From an uncultured Rivibacter sp. (lineage in GTDB: Bacteria; Pseudomonadota; Gammaproteobacteria; Burkholderiales; Burkholderiaceae), in NCBI GenBank assembly GCA_946481025.1, contig CAMLNA010000008.1, positions 1 through 64,000 of the forward strand: DNA of 64,000 nucleotides, in the 5' to 3' direction. The position numbers were made by a program, and so were the translations under genes. Below, in pieces: positions 22,304 through 32,113 of the stretch (position 1 is its first letter; each line of letters opens with the position of its first letter). The notes beneath the pieces were generated by a model, which saw only the letters and a list, made by a program, of their open reading frames with translations, searched no databases and was not told the origin of the DNA.

Positions 22304-24331
22304 TTACGGATAGAAGACGGTGGTCTTCTTGCCCTTCGGCGTGCTGACGGTCAGGTCAAAGCGAAGGTCCTGCGGGCGCGTGCACTTGCTGAAGACAGCG
22401 GAGTGGAAGATGCGACCACGGTCCGAGGTGTTAGGCACCTTGTCGCCCTCCCCGCCGAAGCCAGAGAACGTGGCATTGGTCGGGTTGCCTTGGCCATCGA
22501 GCACGTTGCCGCCGACGATATTGGCCACGCTGAGTGTCGTTCCCGCAGGTAGCGGGTTGCCCCGCTGGTCAACCAGCGGGAAGGTGACAACGCAGCGCTC
22601 GCCCGCGCTGGCAACCGCGGTGTCGAAATCCACGCCGACCGTGGTCGGGTTGATGTAGGGCACATCACCAGAGAACACGATGACCGTGGAGTGACGGACC
22701 AGCGCACTGCCCCAGGCACCATTACACGTGCCAGCCACGGACCGGTAACCGGCATTGGCAGAGGTGCTCGTCGGACATGCCTGAGAGCCCGGGGCCGTAC
22801 CGACAGTGACGTCGGAACCTGCTTGATAGGCGCCATCTTCGTTCTTGTCGAGGAAGGGCTGACCCAGGTCTTCGAAGACCTCGCCGGAGTCATACACGTT
22901 GTTGGACGGCGTACCTGCGTCTTCGAAGGTCTCCTCGCCCTGGGCCCAGGTCAGCACCGTCACACGGCCGTCTGCCGGGCGCGGATTCTGGCTCACCAGC
23001 TTGGCACTGCAGGCCGCCGTGTTGTTGCTGCTGGCACCAGCCGTGTTGCACGAGGCCACCACTTGGCCACCCTCGGCGACGAGGTTGATTGTGGTGCCAT
23101 CAGGCACGGGGTTGCCCAGGCGATCGGCCACTCGCAGGTTGATGGTGGTTTCGACCCCATCTTCACCCCAGGCTTCGATATTGAAGGTCGTCACACTGAG
23201 AGAGAACGCCTTTTGCACCGGCAGGCCGGAGGCCACTGCGAGCGTGTTAGAGACGTTCTTGATTGCCGGCTGCGACACCAGCACCGCCTCGATCTGCACT
23301 GGCCCCGGTGCCGTGCCCGCATTCACGGCGACCGACACCTGACCGGTCGAATCGGTGGATTGGCGAACGGTGGTGGTGCCCTGAACGGACCCCAGATACG
23401 CCCCCGTCGGCCGCAACGAGAGGTTGAGGTCGATGTTCTGGCCTGCCACCGCGTTGTTGCTGCTGTCCACCAGCTTGAAGGTCACGATGGACTGGCTGAC
23501 ACCCGGCGAGCCGGCCAAGTAGATGCGGCTGGGGGTCGCGTTCACGAACTGGATGTTCGCTGCCTGCGGAGCCGAGGCGGTGATCTGGGCATTGGCCGTA
23601 GATGAGCCGACCTGCGCCGAGAGCGTCACGGGCCCGGCGCAGGCGGTGGTTCCCGTCTGGTTCCGGTAGGTGCTGCTTGCCACACCGTTCGAATCGGAGT
23701 TCGCCTGAGCCGGGTCGAAGGTACCGCAGCTAGCGGTAAACGACACCGGGATCTGCACCGCAGGGCTTGCTGAGCCGGACAACGTCACGGGCACAGAGAC
23801 CTGCAGCGTCTGGTAGGCCGCAACAGTGGTGCTGCTGGCGGTCATGGTGCCCAGGGTTGCCGAGGCGGCACCAAGAGCCACGTTCAAACTACCTTCGGCG
23901 CCGGTCGATGCAGATACAGCGATGGTGGTGGCGCCGCCACCGAGCGGATCCTTCGGCTGCACTTGCACACGTGCTTCGCCGGAAGCATCGGTGAGTTGCG
24001 TACCTGAAGCCGGCGTCATCGTGAGCGCCGAACTGGTGACCGTCACGATCGCGTTGGGCACTACCGCACCGTTCGCGTCACGCACCGTGACCACCACAAC
24101 CGCGTTTTGCGTACCGGTGAGTGTCGGGGGATTGATGACCTGGCCACCCGTACTGACAAGTTGCACGGACACCGAGCCGCTGCCGTTGCCCCCGGGAACA
24201 GGTGTCGGCGTCGGGTTCGTACCGCCACCGGGGAAAGGCGAACTGCCTGCGCTACCGCCGCCGCCACCACAGGCGGCCAGCAGCATTGCAAAGGCCGCGA
24301 CTGCCGAGCTCATCAACCGAAGCAGTTTCAT
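22304..24331 (-). CDS. Lipoprotein with repeated bacterial Ig-like (Big_1-type) domains
   Basis: 675 aa. A type II signal peptide ends in the lipobox LLAAC, followed by a Gly/Ser/Pro linker (GGGGGS..., TPTPVPGG). At least four Ig-like units follow, each with the pattern TV(R/A)D..GN.VP...I..T...G....A.V. They lie at about 60-150, 160-250, 260-360 and 385-470. At about 485-500 is an acidic loop DKNEDGAYQAG resembling a calcium site. It is probably exported and surface-linked. It sits between pilQ (34-bp gap) and aroK (3-bp gap), so it is part of the pil-aro operon. Intimin/invasin-like repeats usually serve in adhesion; a pilus-linked role is inference. Confidence 0.8.
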   Translation of the reverse strand: MKLLRLMSSAVAAFAMLLAACGGGGGSAGSSPFPGGGTNPTPTPVPGGNGSGSVSVQLVSTGGQVINPPTLTGTQNAVVVVTVRDANGAVVPNAIVTVTSSALTMTPASGTQLTDASGEARVQVQPKDPLGGGATTIAVSASTGAEGSLNVALGAASATLGTMTASSTTVAAYQTLQVSVPVTLSGSASPAVQIPVSFTASCGTFDPAQANSDSNGVASSTYRNQTGTTACAGPVTLSAQVGSSTANAQITASAPQAANIQFVNATPSRIYLAGSPGVSQSIVTFKLVDSSNNAVAGQNIDLNLSLRPTGAYLGSVQGTTTVRQSTDSTGQVSVAVNAGTAPGPVQIEAVLVSQPAIKNVSNTLAVASGLPVQKAFSLSVTTFNIEAWGEDGVETTINLRVADRLGNPVPDGTTINLVAEGGQVVASCNTAGASSNNTAACSAKLVSQNPRPADGRVTVLTWAQGEETFEDAGTPSNNVYDSGEVFEDLGQPFLDKNEDGAYQAGSDVTVGTAPGSQACPTSTSANAGYRSVAGTCNGAWGSALVRHSTVIVFSGDVPYINPTTVGVDFDTAVASAGERCVVTFPLVDQRGNPLPAGTTLSVANIVGGNVLDGQGNPTNATFSGFGGEGDKVPNTSDRGRIFHSAVFSKCTRPQDLRFDLTVSTPKGKKTTVFYP

Positions 24332-24365
24332 ACGATTCTCTTGCTCTGTATTTGCGTTCTACGGG

Positions 24366-26522
24366 TCAACGTGCAGCCGACCTATCGGTAATGACCTTCG
24401 GCGTCAGGAACACAAGCAGCTCCGACTTGTTGGCCGTGCGCGTTCTCTGCTTGAAGAGATTCCCCAGCACCGGGATGTCACCCAGCAGAGGCACCTTGGT
24501 GATTTCGTCTCGCTCGAGCTGCTCGAAGATGCCGCCGATGACCACCGTGCCGCCGTTTTCCACGAGCACCTGCGTCTTGACGTGCTTCGTGTCGATTGCA
24601 AAGCCAGCGGCCGTTTGGCGACCCACGCTGTCCTTGTTCACATCGACGTCCAGGATGATGTTGCCTTCGGGCGTGATCTGCGGCGTCACTTCCAGCTTCA
24701 GGTTGGCCTTGCGGAATGCAATGGCCGTTGCGCCGCTGGACGTCGCCGTCTGGTACGGCAGCTCGGTACCTTGCTCGATGAGCGCCTTGACCTGGTCGGC
24801 GGTGATCACACGCGGGCTCGACACGATCTTGCCCTTGCCGTCGGCCTCGAGCGCAGACAGTTCCAGGTTCAGGAACCGGTTCGAGCTGGCGCCGAACAGC
24901 GAGAGCGCGAAGCTGGCCGCGTTGAAGCCAAGCTGACCGGTTGCCGGCAGGTTCACGAACTGCGTGTTCGGGATGTAGCTCTCACCCGTGACCTCCGCCT
25001 GGAGGGTCTGTTCGCCAACACCGAGGTAGTTGCCGGTGACCGCCACGCGGTTGTTGCCGCCGACGCTCCAGCCGGGCGTGCCGTTGCGGAAGCCGCGCAT
25101 GTCTGCCGCGCCCAGCTTCGCGCCGAGCGAGCGACCGAACCGGTCATCCGCCTCCACGATGCGCGCCTCGATCAACACCTGGCGCACCGGGATGTCGATC
25201 TTCGCGATCAGGGCAGTGACCTCTTCGAGCTTGGACGGAATGTCGTTGACGAACAGCTGGTTGGTCCGCGTTTCGAAGATGACGCTGCCACGCGGCGACA
25301 GGATGCGCGTAGGCTGCCCGCCCCCGCCGGTGCTCTGACCCGTGAGGCCCTTGGCCACTTCTTCGGCCTTGGTGTAGTTGAGCTGGAACGATTGCGTGCG
25401 CAGCGGCTCGAGCTGGGCGACCTGGACCTTGGCTTCGAGGTCCAGCTTTTCCTTCGCAGCCAGTTCATCCTTGGGCGCGATCCAGATCACGTTGCCGGAC
25501 TTCTTCAGGCCCAGGCCCTTCGCCTGCAGGATGATGTCGAGCGCCTGGTCCCAGGGAACGTCCTTCAGGCGCAGCGTCACGCTGCCGGTCACCGTGTCGC
25601 TGGTCACGACGTTGAAGTTGGTGAAGTCGGCGATGACTTGCAGCAGCGAGCGAACTTCGATGTTCTGGAAGTTCAGCGAGAGCTTTTCGCCCGCATAACC
25701 CGGCCCTTGCGTCAGCTTGTTCGGATCGACCTTCTGCGGGCGGACCTCCAGCACGAACTGATTGTCCGTCTGGTAGGCGCTGTGCTCCCAGTTGCCGCGA
25801 GGCTCCACCACCATGCGCACGCGATCGCCGTTCTGGAATGCAGACACGCTTTGCACCGGCGTACCGAAGTCGGTGACGTCGAGGCGGCGTCGCAGGCTCT
25901 CCGGCAGCGTGGAGCGCAGGAACTCGACCACCAGACTCTGGCCCTGCTGGCGAATATCGACGCCAACTTGCGTGTTGGGCAGTTCCACCACGACCCGGCC
26001 TGCGCCGTCTTGTCCGCGGCGGAAGTCGATGTCCTTGAGCGCAAGCTGAGCCCGGTTCTGGCTTTCGGCGAAGTGCACCGGTTCGGAGGACGCGGCCGCG
26101 GTACCCGCCTGCTGCGTCGACTCGAGCACGACCAGCAAAGCCTTGCCCTGGACCTGCGTCTTGTAGTTGGCCGGCTGCTTCAGATTGAGCACCAGACGCG
26201 TACGCTCGCCGGCCTGCGCCACGCTTGCGGAGCGGACGTTGCCTTGATTGATGTCGATGCTGTTGCGGCCCAACGCATTCCCGATGCCCGGGAGATCCAG
26301 CGCAATGCGCGGAGGCGTCTGGATCGCGAAACCTGCCGGCGCAGTGGCCAGCGGCTCCGAGAACTCGATGCGCACGACTTCCGCGCCGGCCTGCGTGCTC
26401 GTGTTGATCGATTGAATGGCGTTTTGTGCCCATGCGAGCGCCGGTGCGCCGAAGAACACAGCGAGCGCCAACACTCGTGCCCGCCACATCGTCATGATCC
26501 GTGTCTCCTGAATGCTCTTCAT
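24366..26522 (-). CDS. pilQ: Type IV pilus secretin PilQ
   Basis: A 718-aa outer-membrane secretin through which the type IV pilus passes. The ATG at 26522 overlaps the pilP stop (ATGA); a signal peptide follows (hydrophobic ALAVFFGAPALAWA). Two AMIN-like domains (about 35-240) bind peptidoglycan, then an N0/STN region (FQNIEVRSLLQVIADFTNFN), an N1 domain, and the secretin core with VEADDRFGRSLGAKLG and the C-terminal [16 protein letters not shown]. The long frame upstream to 26567 is less likely. Fourth partner of PilMNOP, read in the same operon. Confidence 0.96.
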   Translation of the reverse strand: MKSIQETRIMTMWRARVLALAVFFGAPALAWAQNAIQSINTSTQAGAEVVRIEFSEPLATAPAGFAIQTPPRIALDLPGIGNALGRNSIDINQGNVRSASVAQAGERTRLVLNLKQPANYKTQVQGKALLVVLESTQQAGTAAASSEPVHFAESQNRAQLALKDIDFRRGQDGAGRVVVELPNTQVGVDIRQQGQSLVVEFLRSTLPESLRRRLDVTDFGTPVQSVSAFQNGDRVRMVVEPRGNWEHSAYQTDNQFVLEVRPQKVDPNKLTQGPGYAGEKLSLNFQNIEVRSLLQVIADFTNFNVVTSDTVTGSVTLRLKDVPWDQALDIILQAKGLGLKKSGNVIWIAPKDELAAKEKLDLEAKVQVAQLEPLRTQSFQLNYTKAEEVAKGLTGQSTGGGGQPTRILSPRGSVIFETRTNQLFVNDIPSKLEEVTALIAKIDIPVRQVLIEARIVEADDRFGRSLGAKLGAADMRGFRNGTPGWSVGGNNRVAVTGNYLGVGEQTLQAEVTGESYIPNTQFVNLPATGQLGFNAASFALSLFGASSNRFLNLELSALEADGKGKIVSSPRVITADQVKALIEQGTELPYQTATSSGATAIAFRKANLKLEVTPQITPEGNIILDVDVNKDSVGRQTAAGFAIDTKHVKTQVLVENGGTVVIGGIFEQLERDEITKVPLLGDIPVLGNLFKQRTRTANKSELLVFLTPKVITDRSAAR

Positions 26523-27055
26523 CGCGCCTTCTCCTGAAGCTGCAGCGTGGTGACGCGCTCGATCCACTCGCCTGCAGCGTCCTGAACGATCTCCCGAAGC
26601 GCGATTTCGGTTTCGGAGATCTTGGTGATCTTTCCGTAGTTCTGGCCGATGTAGTCGCCCACCTTCACCTGGTAGAGCAGGCTATCGACCTTGAGCAACG
26701 CGTATTGGCGCCCCTGCTTGGACACGCTGCCGACCATGGCAAGGTTGTCCAGCGGATACGCCTCCAGCGGCTCCTTGCGGCGGTTCACTTCCGCCGCCAG
26801 CAGGGAATTCGGCTGCCGCGCTTCCTGCTTGAGCGCAACCACGAGCTTCTGCGTACTGAAGGGTTCGACGCCGCTCAACGCCACATAGGGCTGGGGGTCG
26901 AACTTCTTCGGAGGGGACAACGGAGGCACGTTGGGACGCACTTCACGCTTTTGCTGCTCCATCCACTGCTGCAGCTCGTCCTGGTCGCCCGAGCATCCGC
27001 TCAAGCCCGCCACTGCAACCGCGGCAAGAAGGATCGAGAGGGTGCTGTACCTCAT
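26519..27055 (-). CDS. pilP: Type IV pilus lipoprotein PilP
   Basis: A 178-aa inner-membrane lipoprotein linking PilNO to PilQ. The lipobox LSGC ends the signal peptide, an acidic and proline-rich linker follows, then the PilP beta-domain (PLDNLAMVGSVSKQGRQYAL, VKVGDYIGQNYGKI). Start ATG at 27055, overlapping the pilO stop; stop overlaps pilQ. Frame and length match the family. A much longer open frame running on into pilO and pilN is a shadow. Confidence 0.95.
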   Translation of the reverse strand: MRYSTLSILLAAVAVAGLSGCSGDQDELQQWMEQQKREVRPNVPPLSPPKKFDPQPYVALSGVEPFSTQKLVVALKQEARQPNSLLAAEVNRRKEPLEAYPLDNLAMVGSVSKQGRQYALLKVDSLLYQVKVGDYIGQNYGKITKISETEIALREIVQDAAGEWIERVTTLQLQEKAR

Positions 27056-27747
27056 TTCTTGGCGCCCCCCGGAGTCTTGTTCTTCGCCGCCGCCGCCGCC
27101 TTCTGCTCGGCCACTTCGGCCGGGTCGAGGTAGCGATAGGTACGCGCCGTCGTCTCCATGGCCAGCACACCGCTGGCATCCTTGTTGGCTGTGATGTGGA
27201 GGTTGTGCAGGGTCACGATGCGCGACAGGTTGGCCACATCGGCCGCGAACGATCCGATGTCGTGATATCGCCCGGACACCTTCACCGAAATCGGCAACTC
27301 GGCGTAGTACTCCTTGGCGACAACCTGGCCCGGCCGGAAGAGCTCGAACTGCAGGCCTCGGCCGAGGCCTGCCTGGTTGATGTCGGACAGCAGCGCATCC
27401 ATCTCGGCCTTGCCCGGCAGCTGCTTCTCGAGCTGCGTCACGTACTCTTCGACCTGGAGCTTCTGCTTGCGTAGCTCGCCGAGGTTGATGGCCTGACCGA
27501 GCTTGTTGCGGTAGTCGGCCTTGAGGGTCGGCTCCTTCGCACGCTCGGCCTCCAACTCCTCGGTGGTGGTGGACAGCAGCAGGAACCAGCCGAGAACCAC
27601 CATCAGCACGGCCAAGGCCACGAAGGCGGCCAGCTTGGGCAGCGCCGGCCACTGGCCGGGTTCGTTGGGATTCAGCCCCCGGAACTGGGAGGCGGCTTGC
27701 TCGAGGACCGAGTTGAGGTCGACATTGAGCTTGGGTTGTGTCGCCAT
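27052..27747 (-). CDS. pilO: Type IV pilus protein PilO
   Basis: A 231-aa bitopic inner-membrane protein: cytosolic N-terminus, one transmembrane helix at about 37-58 (LAAFVALAVLMVVLGWFLLL), a coiled coil (about 60-110) and a ferredoxin-like periplasmic domain. It pairs with PilN to form the alignment subcomplex that tunes pilus assembly. The C-terminal tail is unusually rich in alanine and lysine. Nine bases separate it from pilN upstream, and its stop overlaps pilP. Confidence 0.94.
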   Translation of the reverse strand: MATQPKLNVDLNSVLEQAASQFRGLNPNEPGQWPALPKLAAFVALAVLMVVLGWFLLLSTTTEELEAERAKEPTLKADYRNKLGQAINLGELRKQKLQVEEYVTQLEKQLPGKAEMDALLSDINQAGLGRGLQFELFRPGQVVAKEYYAELPISVKVSGRYHDIGSFAADVANLSRIVTLHNLHITANKDASGVLAMETTARTYRYLDPAEVAEQKAAAAAKNKTPGGAKK

Positions 27748-27756
27748 GGAGGTGCC

Positions 27757-28419
27757 TCAGGGTTGCTTGGAGGCCACCGGGGTGCCGGGTTTGACCGCAG
27801 GAACCGCCGAGGCGCCGGCCGCAGGCGCAGACGCCCCTGACGTGGCTGCCGCGACGTCCTGCGGACGCTTCAATCCGAGCCGGACGGAGAAGTCGAACAG
27901 TCGCTTCTGCTCCTTGTTCGCGGTGGTGATGGTCGCAGCCTTGATCTCCACGAGCTCGGGTCGCTGGACCCACGGCGAGTTGTAGGCCGTGTTGCGCAGG
28001 AACTCCGAAACTCGCTCGTTGGTCTGCGCGACGCCATTGACCAGGACGTTCTGGCCGTCCTGCTTGATGGCCATCAAGTAGACGCCCTCTGGCGTCTGCT
28101 TGACGAGTTCGTTGAGGAGATGCACAGGCATGTTGCGGTCGGTCTGGAGGTCTTCGACCGCCTTCTGCCGCGCCTTGAGCGCCTCGATCTCGGCACGCAA
28201 GGTGGCAATGTCCTTGATCTGGTCTTCCAGCTTCTTGATCTCTGCCGTCAGGTAGGCATTGCGCTCCTGCTGCGTCGTGATCATCTGCTGGAGCACGAGG
28301 TACCAGACTCCGGCCGCGGCAATGCCGGCGGCGGCGGCCAAGCCCAGTCCGGCAAAGAAAGCCTGCTTGCGCCGCGCCCGCTTTTCTTCGCGGTGCGGCA
28401 GTAGGTTGATGAGGATCAT
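27757..28419 (-). CDS. pilN: Type IV pilus protein PilN
   Basis: 220 aa. The N-terminus MILINLLPHREEKRARRKQ carries the conserved INLLP motif that docks into the PilM groove. A single transmembrane helix (about 21-45), a coiled coil and a periplasmic domain follow. I chose the ATG at 28419 because the INLLP box starts right there and the codon overlaps the pilM stop (ATGA). The upstream in-frame start at 28449 would add a stretch not found in the family. The C-terminal 40 residues are Ala/Pro-rich. Confidence 0.95.
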   Translation of the reverse strand: MILINLLPHREEKRARRKQAFFAGLGLAAAAGIAAAGVWYLVLQQMITTQQERNAYLTAEIKKLEDQIKDIATLRAEIEALKARQKAVEDLQTDRNMPVHLLNELVKQTPEGVYLMAIKQDGQNVLVNGVAQTNERVSEFLRNTAYNSPWVQRPELVEIKAATITTANKEQKRLFDFSVRLGLKRPQDVAAATSGASAPAAGASAVPAVKPGTPVASKQP

Positions 28420-29495
28420 TGCAGGAACCTCCGCATCGCCAACCCGCAAGCCGTGAGATAGGAAGGGGCCTCACGACGCAGCTTGCTTTCGCGGACGGCA
28501 GAGCCGAGCTTCATGTTGTCGAAGGGGTTCACGACCATGGATGCGAAGCCGGTCAGCTCGGTCACCCGCTCCTTCAGGCCAGGCAACGTGGCGGTGCCGC
28601 CGGCCAGCATCACGTAGTGCACCTTGTGGTGCGGCGTGCTGGTGAAGAAGTACTGGAGTGCCCGGCCGATTTCCTGCGACAGGCTGTCGACGAACGGCGC
28701 CAGGATCGAAGCCTCGTAGTCCTCGGGCAGGTCGGCCGACAGCTTTTTCTGTTCGGCTTCTTCGAAAGAGAAGCCGTACTGACGGGAAATGAGCTGCGTG
28801 AGCTGCGAGCCGCCGAAGGCCTGATCGCGGTCGTACAGCATCTCGTCGTCGCGCAGCACCTTGAGGCTGGTCGTGTCTGCGCCGATCTCGAACAAGGCGA
28901 CCAGCGCATCGCGGCCTTCGTTGGGCAGAGAACCGACGACACGCCCCATGGCCAGACGCGAAGCGTGCGACTCGATGTCGAGCACCACGGGCTTGAGGCC
29001 GGCGGCTTCGGCGAGGCCTTGCCGGTCCTGGACACGGTCCTTGCGGGAAGCGGCGATCAAGACCTCGACGTCGCCGACAGAGGTGGGGCTGGGCCCGATG
29101 ACACAGAAGTCGAGGCTCACCTCGTCGAGCGAGAAGGGGATGTACTGGTTGGCCTCGGACTCGACCTGCAGCTCCATCTCTTCTTCACGCAGGCCCGCAG
29201 GCAGCATGATCTTCTTGGTGATGACCGCCGACTGGGGCATCGCCATGGCGACGTGCTTGGTCCTGGTGCCGCTCTTGACGACCACCCGCTTCACGGCCTC
29301 GGCCACTTCATCGAACTTCTCGATCTGGCCGTCGGTGATCCAGCCTTTTTCGAAGCTCTCGGTCGCAAACCGCTCGACCACGTATTCGCCCGAACTCGAC
29401 TGGCCCAGCTCCACCAGCTTCACGCTCGACGAACTGATGTCAAGCCCGATGAGCGGCGAATGCTTGCGGCCCAACAGAACGTCAAGAAATCCCAC
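28416..29495 (-). CDS. pilM: Type IV pilus assembly ATPase-like PilM
   Basis: A 359-aa actin/FtsA-like cytosolic protein that binds the PilN N-terminus and connects the pilus motor to the PilNOP complex. The fold motifs IGLDISSSSVKLVELG (phosphate 1) and a late LAGGTATLPGLKE (adenosine) are present, and the sequence VITKKIMLPAGLREEEMELQVESEAN (read in two parts) is typical. It is the first gene of the operon. A 257-bp AT-richer gap separates it from divergent mrcA and should contain its promoter, though I see no convincing -35/-10 pair. Confidence 0.95.
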   Translation of the reverse strand: MGFLDVLLGRKHSPLIGLDISSSSVKLVELGQSSSGEYVVERFATESFEKGWITDGQIEKFDEVAEAVKRVVVKSGTRTKHVAMAMPQSAVITKKIMLPAGLREEEMELQVESEANQYIPFSLDEVSLDFCVIGPSPTSVGDVEVLIAASRKDRVQDRQGLAEAAGLKPVVLDIESHASRLAMGRVVGSLPNEGRDALVALFEIGADTTSLKVLRDDEMLYDRDQAFGGSQLTQLISRQYGFSFEEAEQKKLSADLPEDYEASILAPFVDSLSQEIGRALQYFFTSTPHHKVHYVMLAGGTATLPGLKERVTELTGFASMVVNPFDNMKLGSAVRESKLRREAPSYLTACGLAMRRFLQ

Positions 29496-29720
29496 GCCCG
29501 TCCCCCAACACGCCCAGGCAACAGCACGCCTGGATTGTTAATAAGTTACTTCAATGCTAGCAGTAAAGTCTTTGTGCAACAAAGCTTTTTCCGGTTCGGA
29601 GAGTGCGCCATAGTTGCGAAACGCCGACGTCTTACACACTGTCACAGCGCCTCAAAGGGAAAGCCCTGAGGGCCCCTTCGCGGACCCGGCGGAGGCACCC
29701 GGAGCACGCCGCCCGCTTCC

Positions 29721-29726
29721 TATAAT
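29721..29726 (+). promoter_or_regulatory. mrcA promoter, -10 element
   Basis: A perfect TATAAT lies 27 bp before the mrcA start. No good -35 is seen at 16-18 bp upstream, so activity may need another factor or be weak. Transcription would begin near 29733, followed by CTTGGAGG as ribosome binding site. The rest of the 29496-29752 gap shows no gene; it is AT-rich near 29540-29600. Confidence 0.5.
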
Positions 29727-29752
29727 TTCCCGCGCAACCCCCTTGGAGGCCC

Positions 29753-32113
29753 ATGAGCCAAGTTGAGCGCGCAGCTCCCGTTCGCCTGTTTTCGTCACTT
29801 CCGCCCTGGGCTCAAGGCATTGCCCGATACCTCATGTGGCTGGCGGGTCTGGCAGCGGCGGCCACGCTGATGCTGGCGATGATGGTCGCCATTGCGCTGG
29901 CGGTGGCGTATCCGAACCTTCCCGAGATCAGCGGCCTCACCGACTACCGTCCCAAGCTGCCGATGCGGGTCTATGCCGCCGACGGCGTGATGATTGGCGA
30001 GTTCGGTGAAGAGCGGCGCAACTTCGTCCCCATCCGCGAGATCCCCAAGGTCATGCAGGACGCAGTGCTGGCGATCGAGGATGCCCGTTTCTACCAGCAC
30101 CAGGGCGTGGACTACCTCGGGGTCATCCGCGCCGGGCTGGCGCAGTTCAGCGAGGCCAAGAGCCAGGGCGCCTCCACCATCACGATGCAGGTGGCGCGCA
30201 ACTTCTACCTCTCCACCGAGAAGACCTTCACCCGCAAGATCTACGAGATCCTGCTGGCCCTCAAGATCGAGACCTTGCTCACCAAGGACCAGATCCTCGA
30301 GGTCTACATGAATCAGATCTACCTGGGACAGCGCGCCTACGGTTTTGCCGCCGCCAGCGAGATCTACTTCGGCAAGCCGCTGAAGGACCTGACGGTGGCC
30401 GAAGCCGCCATGCTCGCTGGCCTGCCCAAGGCGCCATCGGCCTACAACCCGATCGTCAACCCAAAGCGGGCGAGGCTGCGTCAGCAGTACATCATCGACC
30501 GGATGTACGAGAACGCCTTCATCACCGAGGAGCAGCACGACGAAGCCAAGGCGCAGGAGCTGAAATACCGCGCCCCGCTGGCCATGCCCGTGCACGCTGA
30601 ATACGTGGCCGAAGTGGCGCGGCAACTGATCTTCAGCCAGTACGGCGAAGACGCGTACACGCGCGGCCTGAATGTGTACACCTCGGTGCTGGCGCCGGAG
30701 CAGACGGTGGCCTACCGGGCGCTTCGCAAGGGCATCATGGACTACGAGCGCCGCCAGGTGTATCGCGGCCCGGAGGGCTACGTGGACCTGCCCGCCGACC
30801 CGAAGTCGCTCGATGCCCGCATCGCCGAGGCACTGGAAGAGCACCCGGACAACGACGAGGTCAAGGCGGCCGTCGTGCTCGAGGCCGATCCGAAGAAGGT
30901 GGTGGCCGCCCTGCAGAGCGGTGAAGCGGTCACGATCACCGGCGAGGGGCTGCGCCCTGCCACGTCGGGCCTTTCGGAAAAGGCCAACCCGAAGGTGCGC
31001 ATCCGCCGCGGCGCGGTGATCCGCATGGTCAAGGGCGCCAAGGACGCCTGGTCAATCACGCAACTGCCCGAGGTCGAAGGCGCTTTCGTCTCCATGGACC
31101 CGCGCACCGGGCACATCCGCGCGATGGTGGGCGGCTTCGACTACGCGAAGAACAAGTTCAACCACGTGACCCAGGCCTGGCGCCAGCCCGGCTCGAGCTT
31201 CAAGCCCTTCATCTATTCGGCGGCCCTCGAGAAAGGCTTCACGCCCGCCACGGTCGTGAACGACGCGCCGCTGTTCTTCGATGCCGACACCACCGGCAGC
31301 CAGCCTTGGGAGCCCAAGAACTACGACGGCACCTTCGAAGGCCCGATGTCGCTGCGCCGCGGCCTGGCCAAGTCCAAGAACATGGTGTCGATCCGCGTGC
31401 TGCAGTCGGTTGGTCCGGGCTATGCACAGGAGTGGGTGTCGCGCTTCGGCTTCGAGACCGACAAGCACCCTGCCTATCTCACCATGGCGCTGGGCGCCGG
31501 CTCGGTGACGCCGATGCAGATGGCCGATGCCTACGCGGTGTTTGCCAACGGTGGCTACCGCATCAATCCGATGCTCGTCACCAAGGTGACCGACTCGAAG
31601 GGGCGGGTGCTGGCCGAGTCGAAGCCCACTCCGCTTGACGAGAGCATGCGCACGCTCAACCCGCGCAACGCCTTCGTGATGACCAGCCTGCTGCAGGAGG
31701 TCACGCGCTCCGGCACGGCAGCGCGGGCTCAGGGCACGCTGAAACGGCCGGACATCTACGGCAAGACCGGTACGACCAACGACTCGATGGACGCCTGGTT
31801 CGCCGGCTTCCATCCGAGCCTCGTGGCCGTCGTCTGGATCGGCTACGACCAGCCGCGCAAGCTGGGCAGCCGCGAAACCGGCGGCGGGCTGTCATTGCCG
31901 GTGTGGATCGACTACATGAGCTATGCGCTCAAGGGCGTGCCCGTGCAGGAAGCGCAGGCGCCGGAAGGCGTGCTCAACATCGGCGGCGAGTGGTACTACG
32001 AAGAGTACGCACACGGCGGTGGCATCGCGAGCCTGGGCCTCGAGGACAAGATGGCCCCCACGGCGGCCGACACCGAGGAGAAGAAGAGCATCCTCGACCT
32101 GTTCAAGAACTGA
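29753..32113 (+). CDS. mrcA: Penicillin-binding protein 1A (bifunctional transglycosylase/transpeptidase)
   Basis: A 786-aa class A PBP that polymerises and cross-links peptidoglycan. One transmembrane anchor (about 27-52). The GT51 glycosyltransferase domain has EDARFYQHQGVDYLGVIRAG, QGASTITMQVARNF and the RKIYEILLALKIE segment. The transpeptidase domain has the catalytic Ser in QPGSSFKPFIYSAALEKG, the SxN motif SKNMVSIR, and KTGTTNDSMDAWFAG. Divergent from pilMNOPQ, as is common in beta- and gamma-proteobacteria. Its last 11 bases overlap the end of cyaY on the other strand. Confidence 0.96.
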   Translation: MSQVERAAPVRLFSSLPPWAQGIARYLMWLAGLAAAATLMLAMMVAIALAVAYPNLPEISGLTDYRPKLPMRVYAADGVMIGEFGEERRNFVPIREIPKVMQDAVLAIEDARFYQHQGVDYLGVIRAGLAQFSEAKSQGASTITMQVARNFYLSTEKTFTRKIYEILLALKIETLLTKDQILEVYMNQIYLGQRAYGFAAASEIYFGKPLKDLTVAEAAMLAGLPKAPSAYNPIVNPKRARLRQQYIIDRMYENAFITEEQHDEAKAQELKYRAPLAMPVHAEYVAEVARQLIFSQYGEDAYTRGLNVYTSVLAPEQTVAYRALRKGIMDYERRQVYRGPEGYVDLPADPKSLDARIAEALEEHPDNDEVKAAVVLEADPKKVVAALQSGEAVTITGEGLRPATSGLSEKANPKVRIRRGAVIRMVKGAKDAWSITQLPEVEGAFVSMDPRTGHIRAMVGGFDYAKNKFNHVTQAWRQPGSSFKPFIYSAALEKGFTPATVVNDAPLFFDADTTGSQPWEPKNYDGTFEGPMSLRRGLAKSKNMVSIRVLQSVGPGYAQEWVSRFGFETDKHPAYLTMALGAGSVTPMQMADAYAVFANGGYRINPMLVTKVTDSKGRVLAESKPTPLDESMRTLNPRNAFVMTSLLQEVTRSGTAARAQGTLKRPDIYGKTGTTNDSMDAWFAGFHPSLVAVVWIGYDQPRKLGSRETGGGLSLPVWIDYMSYALKGVPVQEAQAPEGVLNIGGEWYYEEYAHGGGIASLGLEDKMAPTAADTEEKKSILDLFKN

